From a virus: a stretch of 30,902 bases of DNA. The position numbers were made by a program, and so were the translations under genes. This document shows positions 9,901 to 19,100 of this stretch, piece by piece. Below the pieces are notes generated by a model. It was given only the letters and a program-made list of their open reading frames with translations, was not told where the DNA came from and made no database searches. Within the stretch, counting starts at the first letter, position 1. Each line of letters opens with the position of its first letter. The stretch lies in IMG/VR virus record IMGVR_UViG_3300030333_004842, positions 1 through 30,902 of that record. One strand, given 5' to 3'.

Positions 9901-11496
9901 ATTAATTAATATTGGTTCATTAGTTCTAAAACTACCTTTAGTATCCTGTAATGTTATTGTTGAAGTTGTTTGTGGACTTGAAACTCCTGCTCCCAATTTT
10001 ACAAAACCAGTACCACCACTATACTTTCCTTCAATATAGTCACCAGAATTAACAGTTGCTGTTAATCCAAGAGTCAATTCTGTATATGTTTGAATATCAA
10101 ATAATCTTACTTCAAATGTAGTGGTTATTCCTGTGGTATTTGGGGTCCAATCATAAACTCTTGCTGCACCAATAACTTTTGCAGATGCATGTGGTAACTT
10201 TCCTGTACCCAATCTTCTATCTAATAGGTTAACAGAACTTAAAGTACTTCCATATCCAATAGTTGGTGATCCAGTTATATTATTAACTCTAACAATATTA
10301 CCAACATCAATAGGAAGACTAATATTATTCTCTTCCTTAGTTGTTCTAGGTTTAACTACATCTACAGGTGTTGTGCGAACCTTATCTACTCTATAACCTT
10401 TAACATATGCTCTACCTGGTGATATGTTCAGACAGAAAAGGTCATCAGATGGAGTATTTCCACTCTGAGTTAGTTTATTTTCAAAATATAATCCTCTATT
10501 TGAAATTCTATCATTTAAACTTTCTCTAATATCAATAGAAAATGGTTTGACATAATAGTCACCAGATTCATCATATGTTCTTTTTGCTAGTGCCTCTGCA
10601 AATATATTAAATTGTGGATCTTCACCGTTTACAAAATTTTGAACAGTTCCTTCATCAGTTCTAACTAACTCGATAAAATTCTTATCATCTTCATCTGTTA
10701 ATAATTTCTTTACTAATTTAACTGAAAGAGCAAATCTATCAGCACCTGGTGCTGCTTCATTGGAAAATCCATGAGCATTATCATACAAATCTTTATTTGC
10801 TGAATCAGCAGAAACAATTTCTTCACTAACTGCAAATCCTACTTTATAACTTGGTTTAACATTATATTGATCTAATATTATAGTTTCTTTTGGAACTTTA
10901 ACAAAATATCCTCTAATAAAATAAAGTCCTTCATTGATAGAAACAGATGATCCACGTTGCCATGCCCTATTATCAACACATTTTGCAAATGTACTATTTG
11001 CTTCAATTTTTGTATTTAAGTAATTAATATCACCTAATGTTATTAAATTTTCACCATCCTGGAACAATTTAGATTTTCCATCTGTTCCAGATGAAGTATA
11101 TTTGATGTATAGTGTATCTGTATTGTGTATAGATTCTGTTTCTGTAAGTTTGTTTATAACAACCGCAGTAACACCTGAAGTTTCTCCTTTTATTTTAATA
11201 TTATTATCTGCTAATACTTGAGTATAATTTTTAACTGGAACATTCAACCACATAGGGTCAATTTTTACCGCAGTATAATTTTTATCTAATGATATCCCAC
11301 CAGGAATTACTACAGAACCTTCTTTAAAAAAGTACTGTCCAAACTTCGATATCTGATTCTGAAGAATCGTCTGTAAGGTAGTTAATTCTCTTGCTTGAAC
11401 TGGGAATCCAGGTTTGAACAATACCTTATTATAGTTCTTAGTATCATCAAAATCGTCAAAATATGGCGATATGTTTAAGTTTGTATTTTGGGTCAT
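3931..11496 (-). CDS. Giant DUF4815-type baseplate/fibre-attachment protein, 2,521 aa
   Basis: The N terminus (ISPYFDDFDDTKNYNKVLFK, PGFPVQARELTTLQTILQNQ, then FGQYFFKEGSVVIPGG) is the hallmark of DUF4815-type phage structural proteins, found in cyanophage virions. Residues about 1332-1415 are an extreme Ser/Thr tract. A Pro/Glu linker (PDPEPEPVIIPPVPEPDPPE) follows at about 1715-1745, then a WDDPLAQSF segment that starts a new beta-rich module. One GGSGYAQGD beta motif occurs near residue 2035. The C-terminal 200 residues (FKVFYKLYRNDSED, NGFSEYKYT, PRMKNFRSIALK) are the conserved end of the family. It occupies the T4 gp9/gp10 position between gp8 and the fibre genes. It starts 3 bases after gp8 and is coupled by ATGA to a small coiled-coil gene. 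I infer a peripheral baseplate protein that anchors fibres. Which T4 subunit it replaces is not clear. Confidence 0.85.
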   Translation of the reverse strand: MTQNTNLNISPYFDDFDDTKNYNKVLFKPGFPVQARELTTLQTILQNQISKFGQYFFKEGSVVIPGGISLDKNYTAVKIDPMWLNVPVKNYTQVLADNNIKIKGETSGVTAVVINKLTETESIHNTDTLYIKYTSSGTDGKSKLFQDGENLITLGDINYLNTKIEANSTFAKCVDNRAWQRGSSVSINEGLYFIRGYFVKVPKETIILDQYNVKPSYKVGFAVSEEIVSADSANKDLYDNAHGFSNEAAPGADRFALSVKLVKKLLTDEDDKNFIELVRTDEGTVQNFVNGEDPQFNIFAEALAKRTYDESGDYYVKPFSIDIRESLNDRISNRGLYFENKLTQSGNTPSDDLFCLNISPGRAYVKGYRVDKVRTTPVDVVKPRTTKEENNISLPIDVGNIVRVNNITGSPTIGYGSTLSSVNLLDRRLGTGKLPHASAKVIGAARVYDWTPNTTGITTTFEVRLFDIQTYTELTLGLTATVNSGDYIEGKYSGGTGFVKLGAGVSSPQTTSTITLQDTKGSFRTNEPILINGKDAGRNITSLIEYDFDSIKSIHRNSQGLGWKTTVGVGTFAADLDLTNDKQVFDSGFEFNISNSGTEAISSQIANFNNFVKIGDILKWNNAADTIVRFNRIDNITNAGTKLILSAVESVTGICNGTLADGTPTGVKVATNELLQADNPGYRVPFPENWVSSANLLDSSYITRKQFEATSSAAGVLTFTLTGNDLYFEPYSLDNYMLTAHSNSTMANNRVALTDQQGSIDANLRVLTISGVTASKTYKLTATVRRTKLINKEKSITRCRQLIVDKSKYSGAGIGSTTFGDGLTYDATYGLRVQDSRISLRYPEIHRVMGVFESNDTTDPQLPTLTLSNTSSALDGNNVVIGEQFIGNDSGSLARVVRIVSATQIEFVYENQKVFEIGETITLKTSEIVGDISSIIVGDRNIGKNYLLENGQRKEYVDLGSLIRIREADEPTRKLKIVFDHYTNVEEPGSIENVSSYDGMDYSREVPFVIDSRASDYLDLRPRVKPYAGAGSPFTFDGRDFTDSSTETLVSDRSIVADYSHYLPRIDTLYLTKNGTFELKQGEAALEPKPPLPNDEGMQVAILAMKPYMLNASSSVITEYIPHKRYTMKHIGSLENRIKNLENYTTLSLLETDTKNLAIKDPNTGLDKFKSGFYVDNFRNHASHNFSGESKFDIDLTLGECRPRSTERNVSLVFETASSSTSPLSTDYSIARDFEDSNINRGGPGLTLAYNNEIFIQQSLATRVENLNPFMVTTFNGRLELRPSTDYWIDEVLADTPEVISMGDEVFNAIAAVMGVEDRENGGMAAAMFNTSETVWGGTTTSSSTSTSDSSSSSSSAEQLSRSSTRIDVGGFSSPGLTGDFQIDTNSTATRTTTTTTNRRTTTVTTTTTQSGAEIDYGLQLSSRVDTTDLGNKVTGIEALFNNRSRNIEVKGTRMKPNTRYYVFMENVDVTEWCVPKLIPITMVRGSFDTGDIVTSITPNIGSEIAAKTITFRAAQSNHKTGAWNSPDLQYTTEPYNQNTLTPSYSATSETINVDTFDLSDFRNVERLGCVVEGMRLASADGTAEATVNEISLMSDEFGVLIFSLHIPDPTIATNPKFTTGMSTIRVTSSETNEIILDPGDCAAEAEYLTSGQQVNSVQQTLSVRNPIVNKVETGRRALSRVVGSTSSSSTAITGTSTNVTTSGWTDTDTVSVINIEELPRPPIPDPEPEPVIIPPVPEPDPPEENWDDPLAQSFQVTSSQYADGIFCTGGELYFKTKDETDVGVEIRELDESGRPSQTILPFAQTLITSASAGVSTNGTVGTGFTFQTPVYLRPDGEYALVIKADSIGWNTFITRMNEPDVLSGRLNDKQPTLGSLFKSQNNQLWTASQQEDLKFTLYKARFVNDVNASVILTNNDLPLGQIRKQNSVVAYSKRQTIGIAVTTRVFDAGTTITQGTNSGNVFSVGGPIATTGTAVTFSHRNTGAGVTGSGSGTEYTNVSFTSLTGSGSGAKATVRVVSNLVDRITITDGGSGYAQGDLIVSGQVGITGSGVRAIVGTTNGTDTIVLDDVSNNIVTGTGVTHYNGAGAATNLPAPTSVANDPIRDGLTMLFDHKNHGMHSDANKVKVEDFVSDIAPVILSENITSDTTTIKVDNVTSLTEFEGVRIAPGAATGYIKIGNEIISYTGVSTSTKELTDITRSIDDSLQTNHDANDFVYKYEFNNMSLRKINTTHDIDSRNRTFDSYYVKLTSTNMFKSTKFGSGENLKVSQNIPFEAITPKIANMLPTGTNLTARLKSTSGTSISGSEVSFSDKGWEDIALNTYNQLSDPRIVASKTNEFDVMNNSKSLQLQLTLSSTSPHVSPLVDLETPNVILHSNLVDSHVSDYTTDSRPKTAGLDPNSGIYETKRIDLEFDSNSIQVMFDGHREVSGDFKVFYKLYRNDSEDSQQVYTPFNLDGSPDKVVKANKNKNGFSEYKYTCENVPTFNGFMIKVVMISTNQAQVPRMKNFRSIALKSYVIDKVI

Positions 11497-11499
11497 TTT

Positions 11500-13077
11500 T
11501 TAGAACTCTACTACGATTTTTAGCTCTTCTTTTTGAGATTCAGATCTTGTAATCTTTGTACGATTGTCAACATAAATTATTTCACCAGAGAATTTTTTAA
11601 TTTCAGGTGGTGCAATTCCATTAGTAAATGTTTGTCCAAATTTTACATTTTTACCATTTACTATGTCTGATGAACCACTAAATGTTGTATCTACATTCAA
11701 ATTGGCACTAACAGAACTAACTATGGAAAGTGAAGCACCTCCAGCTGTTGAATTTGTGAATGGCAATATTTTATATGAATATGCTGCACTTGTTGAAAGT
11801 CCAGTTGGTTGATAATATCTCAACACACCTGAATTTTTATCCCAAGAAGCAACATAACCAACAGCAGTTGAATTAACACCTACAGTTTGTGTTATTACAC
11901 TATTTACTGCATATGTTCCACCTGTTGGACTTGCCAATCTCAATGCACCAACAGCTGATGCAGTTGATGTATTTATCTTCTCATTTGTACCATATGTTGT
12001 TGGGTTTTTGACAATTCCAACTCTAGAGAAATTATTTCCAACAATATAATCTTCGTTGGTATCATACTTAGAGTAAACCATAACTCTATGAGAACCAAGT
12101 TCTCTATAGATGTCAGAACCATGACCACCTTTTGGAGGAACTGCTACAAATAATTTTGCTCCAGAACCTGCTGTACATGATATGACATTTCCACTGTCAT
12201 CAGTATTTAACCCACTAGTTCCAGCACCAACAACAACAAATGCTCTAGTATAATCAGTTCCACCCTTTGTAATTTGGGCATTAGTAATTTCACCATTACC
12301 AATAGTTATTGTTGCTTCCCCACCAGTACCATCACCAAATACTGGTACTCTAAGAGTTGTTCCAGTATTCAATTGGAATGAATTTCCTCTCTCTTCAACA
12401 ATAATACCTCCTTTTTCAAGTTTACCATTTACTGCTGCATCTTTAACTGTAGCAGTATTTCCAGTACCCCAATTTGAAGGTAATGGAATATAAGAGCTAG
12501 TAGCAAATTTTATAACATCAGGAACAGAAATAGTATAAAGATATTTCCAAATATATCCATCATCTACAACAGCAGATGCACGTTGAGGTAAAGTAGAAAC
12601 AAAAGTCGGTTCAACTAATGATTTTTTACCGTTTGGATTTTCTTTATCTGTTCCATTATTAATACAAAGATAAACTTTAAATTCTCCAGTAACTACAACA
12701 TATTTTGCATCATATAATGTCTTTGCATCAGTATTTGGAGATTCATTGTTTATATCATAATCATGTCTATACATGTCATAGGTAGACCCTTCTTGCCAAT
12801 CATATCTTGGTATAATTCTGGCAATATCTTGTGATGTTATCCGTTTCAAGCATAGCATACTATCATGGTATGCAGATTCTTGCTCAAAAGAATCCTTTGG
12901 AGCAGGAGCAGGGTTGGTTGTATCCCAACCGTAATTATCTATTGTTTGGTTTTCTGGATCTGGGTGACCTAAAAAAGTATAAAAATAATTATCTGCAGTA
13001 GTACCTACTCCAACAAAACTGTTGACAAAGGTTTCAGCATTCAATATTCTAAATTGGTCGGTGATTATCGCTGGCAT
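11500..13077 (-). CDS. 8: Baseplate wedge protein gp8
   Basis: The protein has 525 residues, against about 334 in T4 gp8. Matching segments run in order: an N-terminal FRILNAETFVNSF, then FYTFLGHPDPE (T4 has an IFITFGR segment here), ARIIPRYDWQEGS near residue 90 (T4 VIPRRDWGD), DDGYIWKYLYTIS (T4 GDGYVWEYLFEI), and the last 30 residues SGEIIYVDNRTKI then EELKIVVEF (T4 SGEMIYMENRPPI ... EEINILFTF). T4 sequences are from memory. In T4, gp8 dimers bind gp7 and gp10 at the wedge periphery. The extra length is in the middle, where a beta motif like those in the giant neighbours occurs (ITKGGTDYTRAFVVVG). The gene sits behind a perfect late promoter, and the next gene follows 3 bases on. Confidence 0.9.
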   Translation of the reverse strand: MPAIITDQFRILNAETFVNSFVGVGTTADNYFYTFLGHPDPENQTIDNYGWDTTNPAPAPKDSFEQESAYHDSMLCLKRITSQDIARIIPRYDWQEGSTYDMYRHDYDINNESPNTDAKTLYDAKYVVVTGEFKVYLCINNGTDKENPNGKKSLVEPTFVSTLPQRASAVVDDGYIWKYLYTISVPDVIKFATSSYIPLPSNWGTGNTATVKDAAVNGKLEKGGIIVEERGNSFQLNTGTTLRVPVFGDGTGGEATITIGNGEITNAQITKGGTDYTRAFVVVGAGTSGLNTDDSGNVISCTAGSGAKLFVAVPPKGGHGSDIYRELGSHRVMVYSKYDTNEDYIVGNNFSRVGIVKNPTTYGTNEKINTSTASAVGALRLASPTGGTYAVNSVITQTVGVNSTAVGYVASWDKNSGVLRYYQPTGLSTSAAYSYKILPFTNSTAGGASLSIVSSVSANLNVDTTFSGSSDIVNGKNVKFGQTFTNGIAPPEIKKFSGEIIYVDNRTKITRSESQKEELKIVVEF

Positions 13078-13094
13078 TGCTGTAGTTTTTTGAT

Positions 13095-13102
13095 TATTTA
13101 TA
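13095..13102 (-). promoter_or_regulatory. T4-type late promoter before gp8
   Basis: The minus strand reads TATATAAATAATC, containing a perfect TATAAATA. It lies in the 44-base gap between the giant gp7-position gene and gp8, with the -10 about 18 bases from the gp8 ATG. Initiation would therefore give a very short leader. It probably boosts gp8 and the DUF4815-type gene late in infection. Confidence 0.75.
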
Positions 13103-13121
13103 TATGATTAAGCATCGTTAC

Positions 13122-16100
13122 TTATGCTAGTCCCAAAAGTCTTGAGACATAGGCAGATGTTTCAATACCTGCTAATCCGTTAGAATTATAGTAACTGAAT
13201 GATTTAGAATTACTAGACCTAGAAACATTGATTGTTCCCCAAGTATAAGTACCACAATCAGGACGACCAGTTGCCCCAGAAATTGGTGCAGGTAATCCAG
13301 TAGTATCTATACCACTTAATGACTCAACATGACAAGTTACACGAAGTGTTGAAGCACCAACTCCAGTTGTGGTGAAATCAGCAACCTGATATACACCATC
13401 TATCCAAGTAGTACCCGTACCAACAATAGTAGATGTTGTTATACCCAAAGCAGTAACACCAGATCCTATTATTGTATTTTCAATAACAAAGAAGTCACCA
13501 GTATTTAATCCAGTTCTGGAAACTTCATTTTGTATATTCACTGCTGGATGTAAATCGAATATGAGTTGATGAGTTCCAACTCCCGTTTTTCCTGTATTAA
13601 TTCCAATAATTACACCATGATCACCAGTATAGGTAACTCTCTTTATTTCTTCATAGTTCAATACTCCAGTTTCTCCAGTTGCATCTCCAACTGAATTTCC
13701 AGAGGTAATTGTACCAGGTCCAACATTACCATCAGTATTAGATGTAATTGTAATAGCAGTCGATCCAAATCCAACGAGTCTAATATGATTTAAGTTTTGT
13801 CCAATATCATCATATGCATAGAATGTAGGATATATGTTTCTAACATATATTTTAGTATCAGTTGCACTAACTGGTGCAATTATATTTGTATTTGGAGTAA
13901 CTTCTGGTTCTAAGTATACCCTAGATTTTGAAATAGGTACACCATCAATAACTGTATCTGCTTGTTGTTTAGACCAAAGAACTGGTCTTGGTATATTTCC
14001 TAAACCATTAGTTGCAATTCCAGGTCCACCATATGTTTGTGTTTCTACAGAGTCAGAAGAAATTAATTCATATACAATCCTATCTTCTTGTGATGGGTAA
14101 CTTGGATCTATGATTGGATGTTGTTTTTCACCTGTATTTGGATCATAAGATACTGATTCACCATAAGTAGGTAAATTTGGTTGAATCATCAATGTATCGC
14201 CAGGTTTAATTGTTTCATCAATATCAACATCAAAATAATCATCCCTAGATGCAACATAAAGATACATTCTAACTTTACTTCCTCTTCTTGGAGCATCATT
14301 GAATGTTATTCTAGTACCTTGATCAAAATTATAATCAATAACTGGTTTTTGTAGAACATCATTTATGTAAACTAATAAATTATTTGCTAAAACTATTCCA
14401 GAATCTTTCTTAGCAATGATACTAAAGTAACCTTTAACACCACCAACAGTTCTAGTAATTAGGAATTGCTTTCTAAATCCATTAAACAAACTATCAAATG
14501 GATCCATTTCTAATAACTGGCCAACAGTCCATCCAGCAAATTTATCTTGGTGTCTATTTTTAACGGTTAATGTTAATGGAGTAGTAGAAACACCAACTTT
14601 ATATGGAACTGGGTTTAGAGATAGAACATCATTAATAGCATAACCAGAACCAGGATTTGATAATTCATACTGTATAGCACTACCACCAGTACCAACAACT
14701 ACGTCAAGTGTTGCTCCAGATCCCTGTCCACCAGTTAATGGTAAATTCTTCCAAGGTGAAGGTGGATCAATTGTAATAATTGGTTGATATGATGTAGTAT
14801 ATCCTGCTCCTGGATTAGTTACAGTTATACCAGTAACCATTCCATTGTCTATAGTAGCAGTAAACGATGCTCCAATACCTGCACCTCTTCCAACATTAAC
14901 TGTAATGGTATTTGTAGTAGCATTTGTGATTGCTGTCTGTATTCCTGCAACAGGGTCAGTTGTTCTTGGATAAGAATGATTAGTAGTATAACCATCCTTA
15001 GAACACTGGAATACTATAGTATTATTAGAAATTTGAACTGTATCGTTAATTCCTAATCCATGACCATTAATAGTTAATATTAATTCTCCAGTTTTGGAAG
15101 TATAATGTGCATACGATGGCGTGTAATTTGTTGATCCAGCAGAAACTACAGAATTTGGTGCTGCACTTACAAATTTATGATCATAATGATAATTTGTTAT
15201 TGCAACACTTACTTTAGGAGGATAAAGATATCCAGATCCACTATTACCAATACTTACAGATGCAATTGTTCCACCAACACCAACAGAAGCAATTCCAATT
15301 GCAGTAAATGCAGATTGGATACCAACACCAGGATTAATATCAAATTCATTAATTATACCACCTTGTGGTAAGTCTTTAGTAGCACCACCAACAAATGTGT
15401 TATTTGCATAAGTACCAGCAAATGTGATTGATGTACCTGCTCCTGCTATCTGATAATCAGAAATGTTTAAATTTGATCCACCTTCTCCATGATGAGGATC
15501 TTGCCAAATATTATTGACTAATACAAATCCATAATTTGTTGTTATTCCAGAAATCGTATTTCCATTACTTGTAATAAAGAAATCTCTTTCTTGACTATCA
15601 AATTCTTCTGAAAGATCATCAAATATAAAGTTTTTATCATACTTCAATCTATAGAAAGATCTTCCACTAAATGTTGATCTAGTAGTTAAAGATCCAATTC
15701 CAGTTGGTCCATATGGTGCATCTGTGAAATGTATTGTACCATTCTCGATCTTATAATCACCACTAACTACCGTTACTGCTGCTCCAACAGTGTGTGCAGC
15801 AGCTACACTACCCATTACACCCCTAAACACATTTAGAGCATTTGTAGACCCAACACCAACTGCTTCAACTTTAATTAATTCATTTTCAATTTTTATTAAT
15901 CCTGCTGATACTCTAGAAATATTATGTAAAAATACTTGTGTTGAACCAATACCAACTGCTGTTGATAATTGAAGAGGTATATTCTTTTTAAAAGTTAATG
16001 GACTTTGAATAACATTATCGATAGTTATTAAAGTTCTATTAGTTGCTAGTTCAGTTGGTACAGCAAATGTATGAGTGTTTCCAGTACCAACACTAGTAAT

Positions 16101-19100
16101 AGTTAAAGCAATACCAGAATTTGCATTAGAAGCACTAGATGCTAATTTAAACTTAGTTTTTTCTCTTATACCTTCATTTACACTTACTATAGCATACACT
16201 TCTTCTGGTAAGAAATTTGTACTAACTCCAGATATAGTTGTAGTGTCAATACCAATTCTAGTAAACCCATTAGAAGAATAAATTAAAGGTTCTCCAGTAT
16301 TAAATTCATTATTAGCAATACTAAATTCATTTTGAGTTAAATTTACTCCAAGACTTGGTTGAATAGTCTTAACAAATAATCTTTCTGTACTAACTCCTGT
16401 TGGTTCTACTCCCTTTTCGTCAATAGTATATAAATTGAAGGTTGATAATCCAACATTTTGACCACCAATAACTGGAGTATTAACGGTAACAGTAAATGAA
16501 TTTGTTGTAGTATTTCCAACTGATAATATACCATTATTAAATTTACTGTTAGAAGTTGATGCAGGGTCACTAGGACGAGGATATGGATGATCAGAACCAT
16601 AATTATCAAAATTGCATCTGAATATCATGGAATTATCTGTTATTGATACAGTTGCTCCATTAGATAATCCATGTGGAGTTGCAGTAACAATCGTCAATAC
16701 TCCAGTAGAAGCATCATAATCAGTTCCTCCAACTGGTGTTAAACCACCAGATCCACCAGTTATAACACTTACACTATTAGTACCAGCACTAATAAATGTA
16801 TGAATTCCTGTAAAAGTCTTATTTTTTCCTGTAAATTGATTAGCAATATCATCAATCATTAAAACTTTATTGGTTCTAGATTCACTATAATCAGTAAGAA
16901 CCTTTCCATCAAATACAATTATCTTAGAATATGTTGGATCATTAGTAGATTCCGTTACATTGTCATAATAATACCTTTCATATGTTGCTGCATCACTTTC
17001 AACTTTAATTTCTAAAGATACATCCCCAGAAAATGTTCCCATCCCAACAGTAGTTCCAACACCATTAAGAACTTCCAAATCTCCAAATGGTTTATATCCA
17101 GATATATGTCCAAGACTTGTAACTGGTTCTTTCCAACTATCAAATGGAACTTCTCCTTGAATAGCATATGAGAATCTTTGATAATAATCATTATTATGTA
17201 ATTTCTGATGATTTGAATTCAATTTACCCTTATCATCATCCCAAGTTGTTGATTTATTAACTATACTATCAACTGTAAGATCAAAATCAAAGTTATAGAT
17301 CTTTTGTGTTATTGATTTAGAATCAAGAAGAGAACTTGACACTTTCACACCTTCTTCAAAAACACCATTAACATCTTTTAATTTTAAAAGTTGAGATACT
17401 GGATCCCATCCATCTTTTGCTACTATTCCACTTGCATTTCCATTAATTTGTGATACTCTTTCACCTTCTACAAAATTAACTTTTTTAAGATTTGCAGTAA
17501 ACTTAACTAAATCACTTTCCTTAATAACTCTACCAAATACATTATTAGTATCAAATGTTCCTCCAGTACTTCCAATACCAGCTATAGAATATGATACTGA
17601 TTCATTACCACCAGTTGTGTTTATGGCACTAATTGTAAAGAAACTATATTCATAATCACTTGAATTATATCCATCCATACTATCAGTTATTCGGATATTC
17701 TCTACCCAAATTTTATCTCCAACTGCAAATGGGAATGTACTAAATCCTGTAACTGGTGCTTTTAGTTTTAATTGATTTACAGCAAAATTTGAACTAGCAT
17801 CTATCACACCAATTCCATTTGAATTAAATGTTGGAGCAAATTTAATATTTTTGGATAATCCACTGTCATTACTGACAATTTCTACACTACCAACGGTATT
17901 GCCATCCAATACTGCATTTAATGTAATCGAAGTATTTCCTATAGCAATAATATTTGGTCTAGACGTATAATTCCTTCCACCAGTTTCAACTCCTACAGAT
18001 TCTAGAGTATAAACATCTTTTAATTTTAATACAGTGAATACTTCTGCTGATGGTGTTAATGTTTTATCTGATGGATATTCAAATCCTTGATTTTCAACCA
18101 AAGTACCAACAATTTGTCCAATTTCATCAGATTCTTCCGAGAAAAGTGCTTCAGAACCAGTAGACCCAATTCCAACTATTTTAACTAAATTATTAGATGG
18201 TTTTAATTGATTTACTTCAATTGAATGAATTCCACCTTTTGCTGTTTCAGAATTAGTTGTATATGAGGCACTACTAAATCCTGCAGTATTGTATGATGTG
18301 GTTTCTGCAAATCCAACCATATTAAAGTCGAATGTTGTCGTACCTATTCCACTTATTCTTTGCAATCCATTAAATTTAGAATCCAATAACTTAATTGAAG
18401 AATAATCAACAACATTAGTATCTGTATGATCTAAACTATTAACAAAATTGGTAGATTTTCCAGAAACTTTATAGTAAAAAGTTGATGGTAAAGAATCATC
18501 TGTATTAATTGTTATTTTAGTAGTTGTAGCAGAATCACCAAAAACTCCTGTTTTAATAATTCGTGTACTGTCTATTTTTGAATTAAATTCTCTATCATAA
18601 TAAAAATCAATATCATAATCATCTAAACTTGGGTTTGAAACTCCTATAGATACGACATTTCCTCTATAAATTTTTATTCCTGGATTGATTCTCAATAACT
18701 CATGGTTTCCACTACCTGTAGAACTAAAAACAATGTTTTCTGAAGGAATTTTATCAAGTAATACTTTAGTTTTAGCAAGTCCAATAACATTATCAGATAT
18801 TTTTATAACATGATACTTAGTTTTATTTGATAATCCACCTATTGCATTTGCTGCTTTATAATAAACTACATCTCCAGTAACCAGTTTATGACTTGGAATT
18901 GTAATAGTAGAGTTTGTTCCAGTAGAAACTCCACTTGAAGCAAATTCCAATGGATTCACAACTAGTTTTCTAATTTCTGGATCGAATCTAAAGTCATAAA
19001 CATCAGTTAATTGTGGACTTACATTCAAATTTATTTCATCTTGTAATGCTAAATCATGTTTAACATCTAATAGTACAGATCCAAGAATTTTTTGTGCTTG

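Noticed and set aside
11970-11976. GATAAATA late-promoter-like sequence inside gp8
   Set aside because: It is mid-gene with no start codon or gene following; expected by chance in AT-rich DNA.
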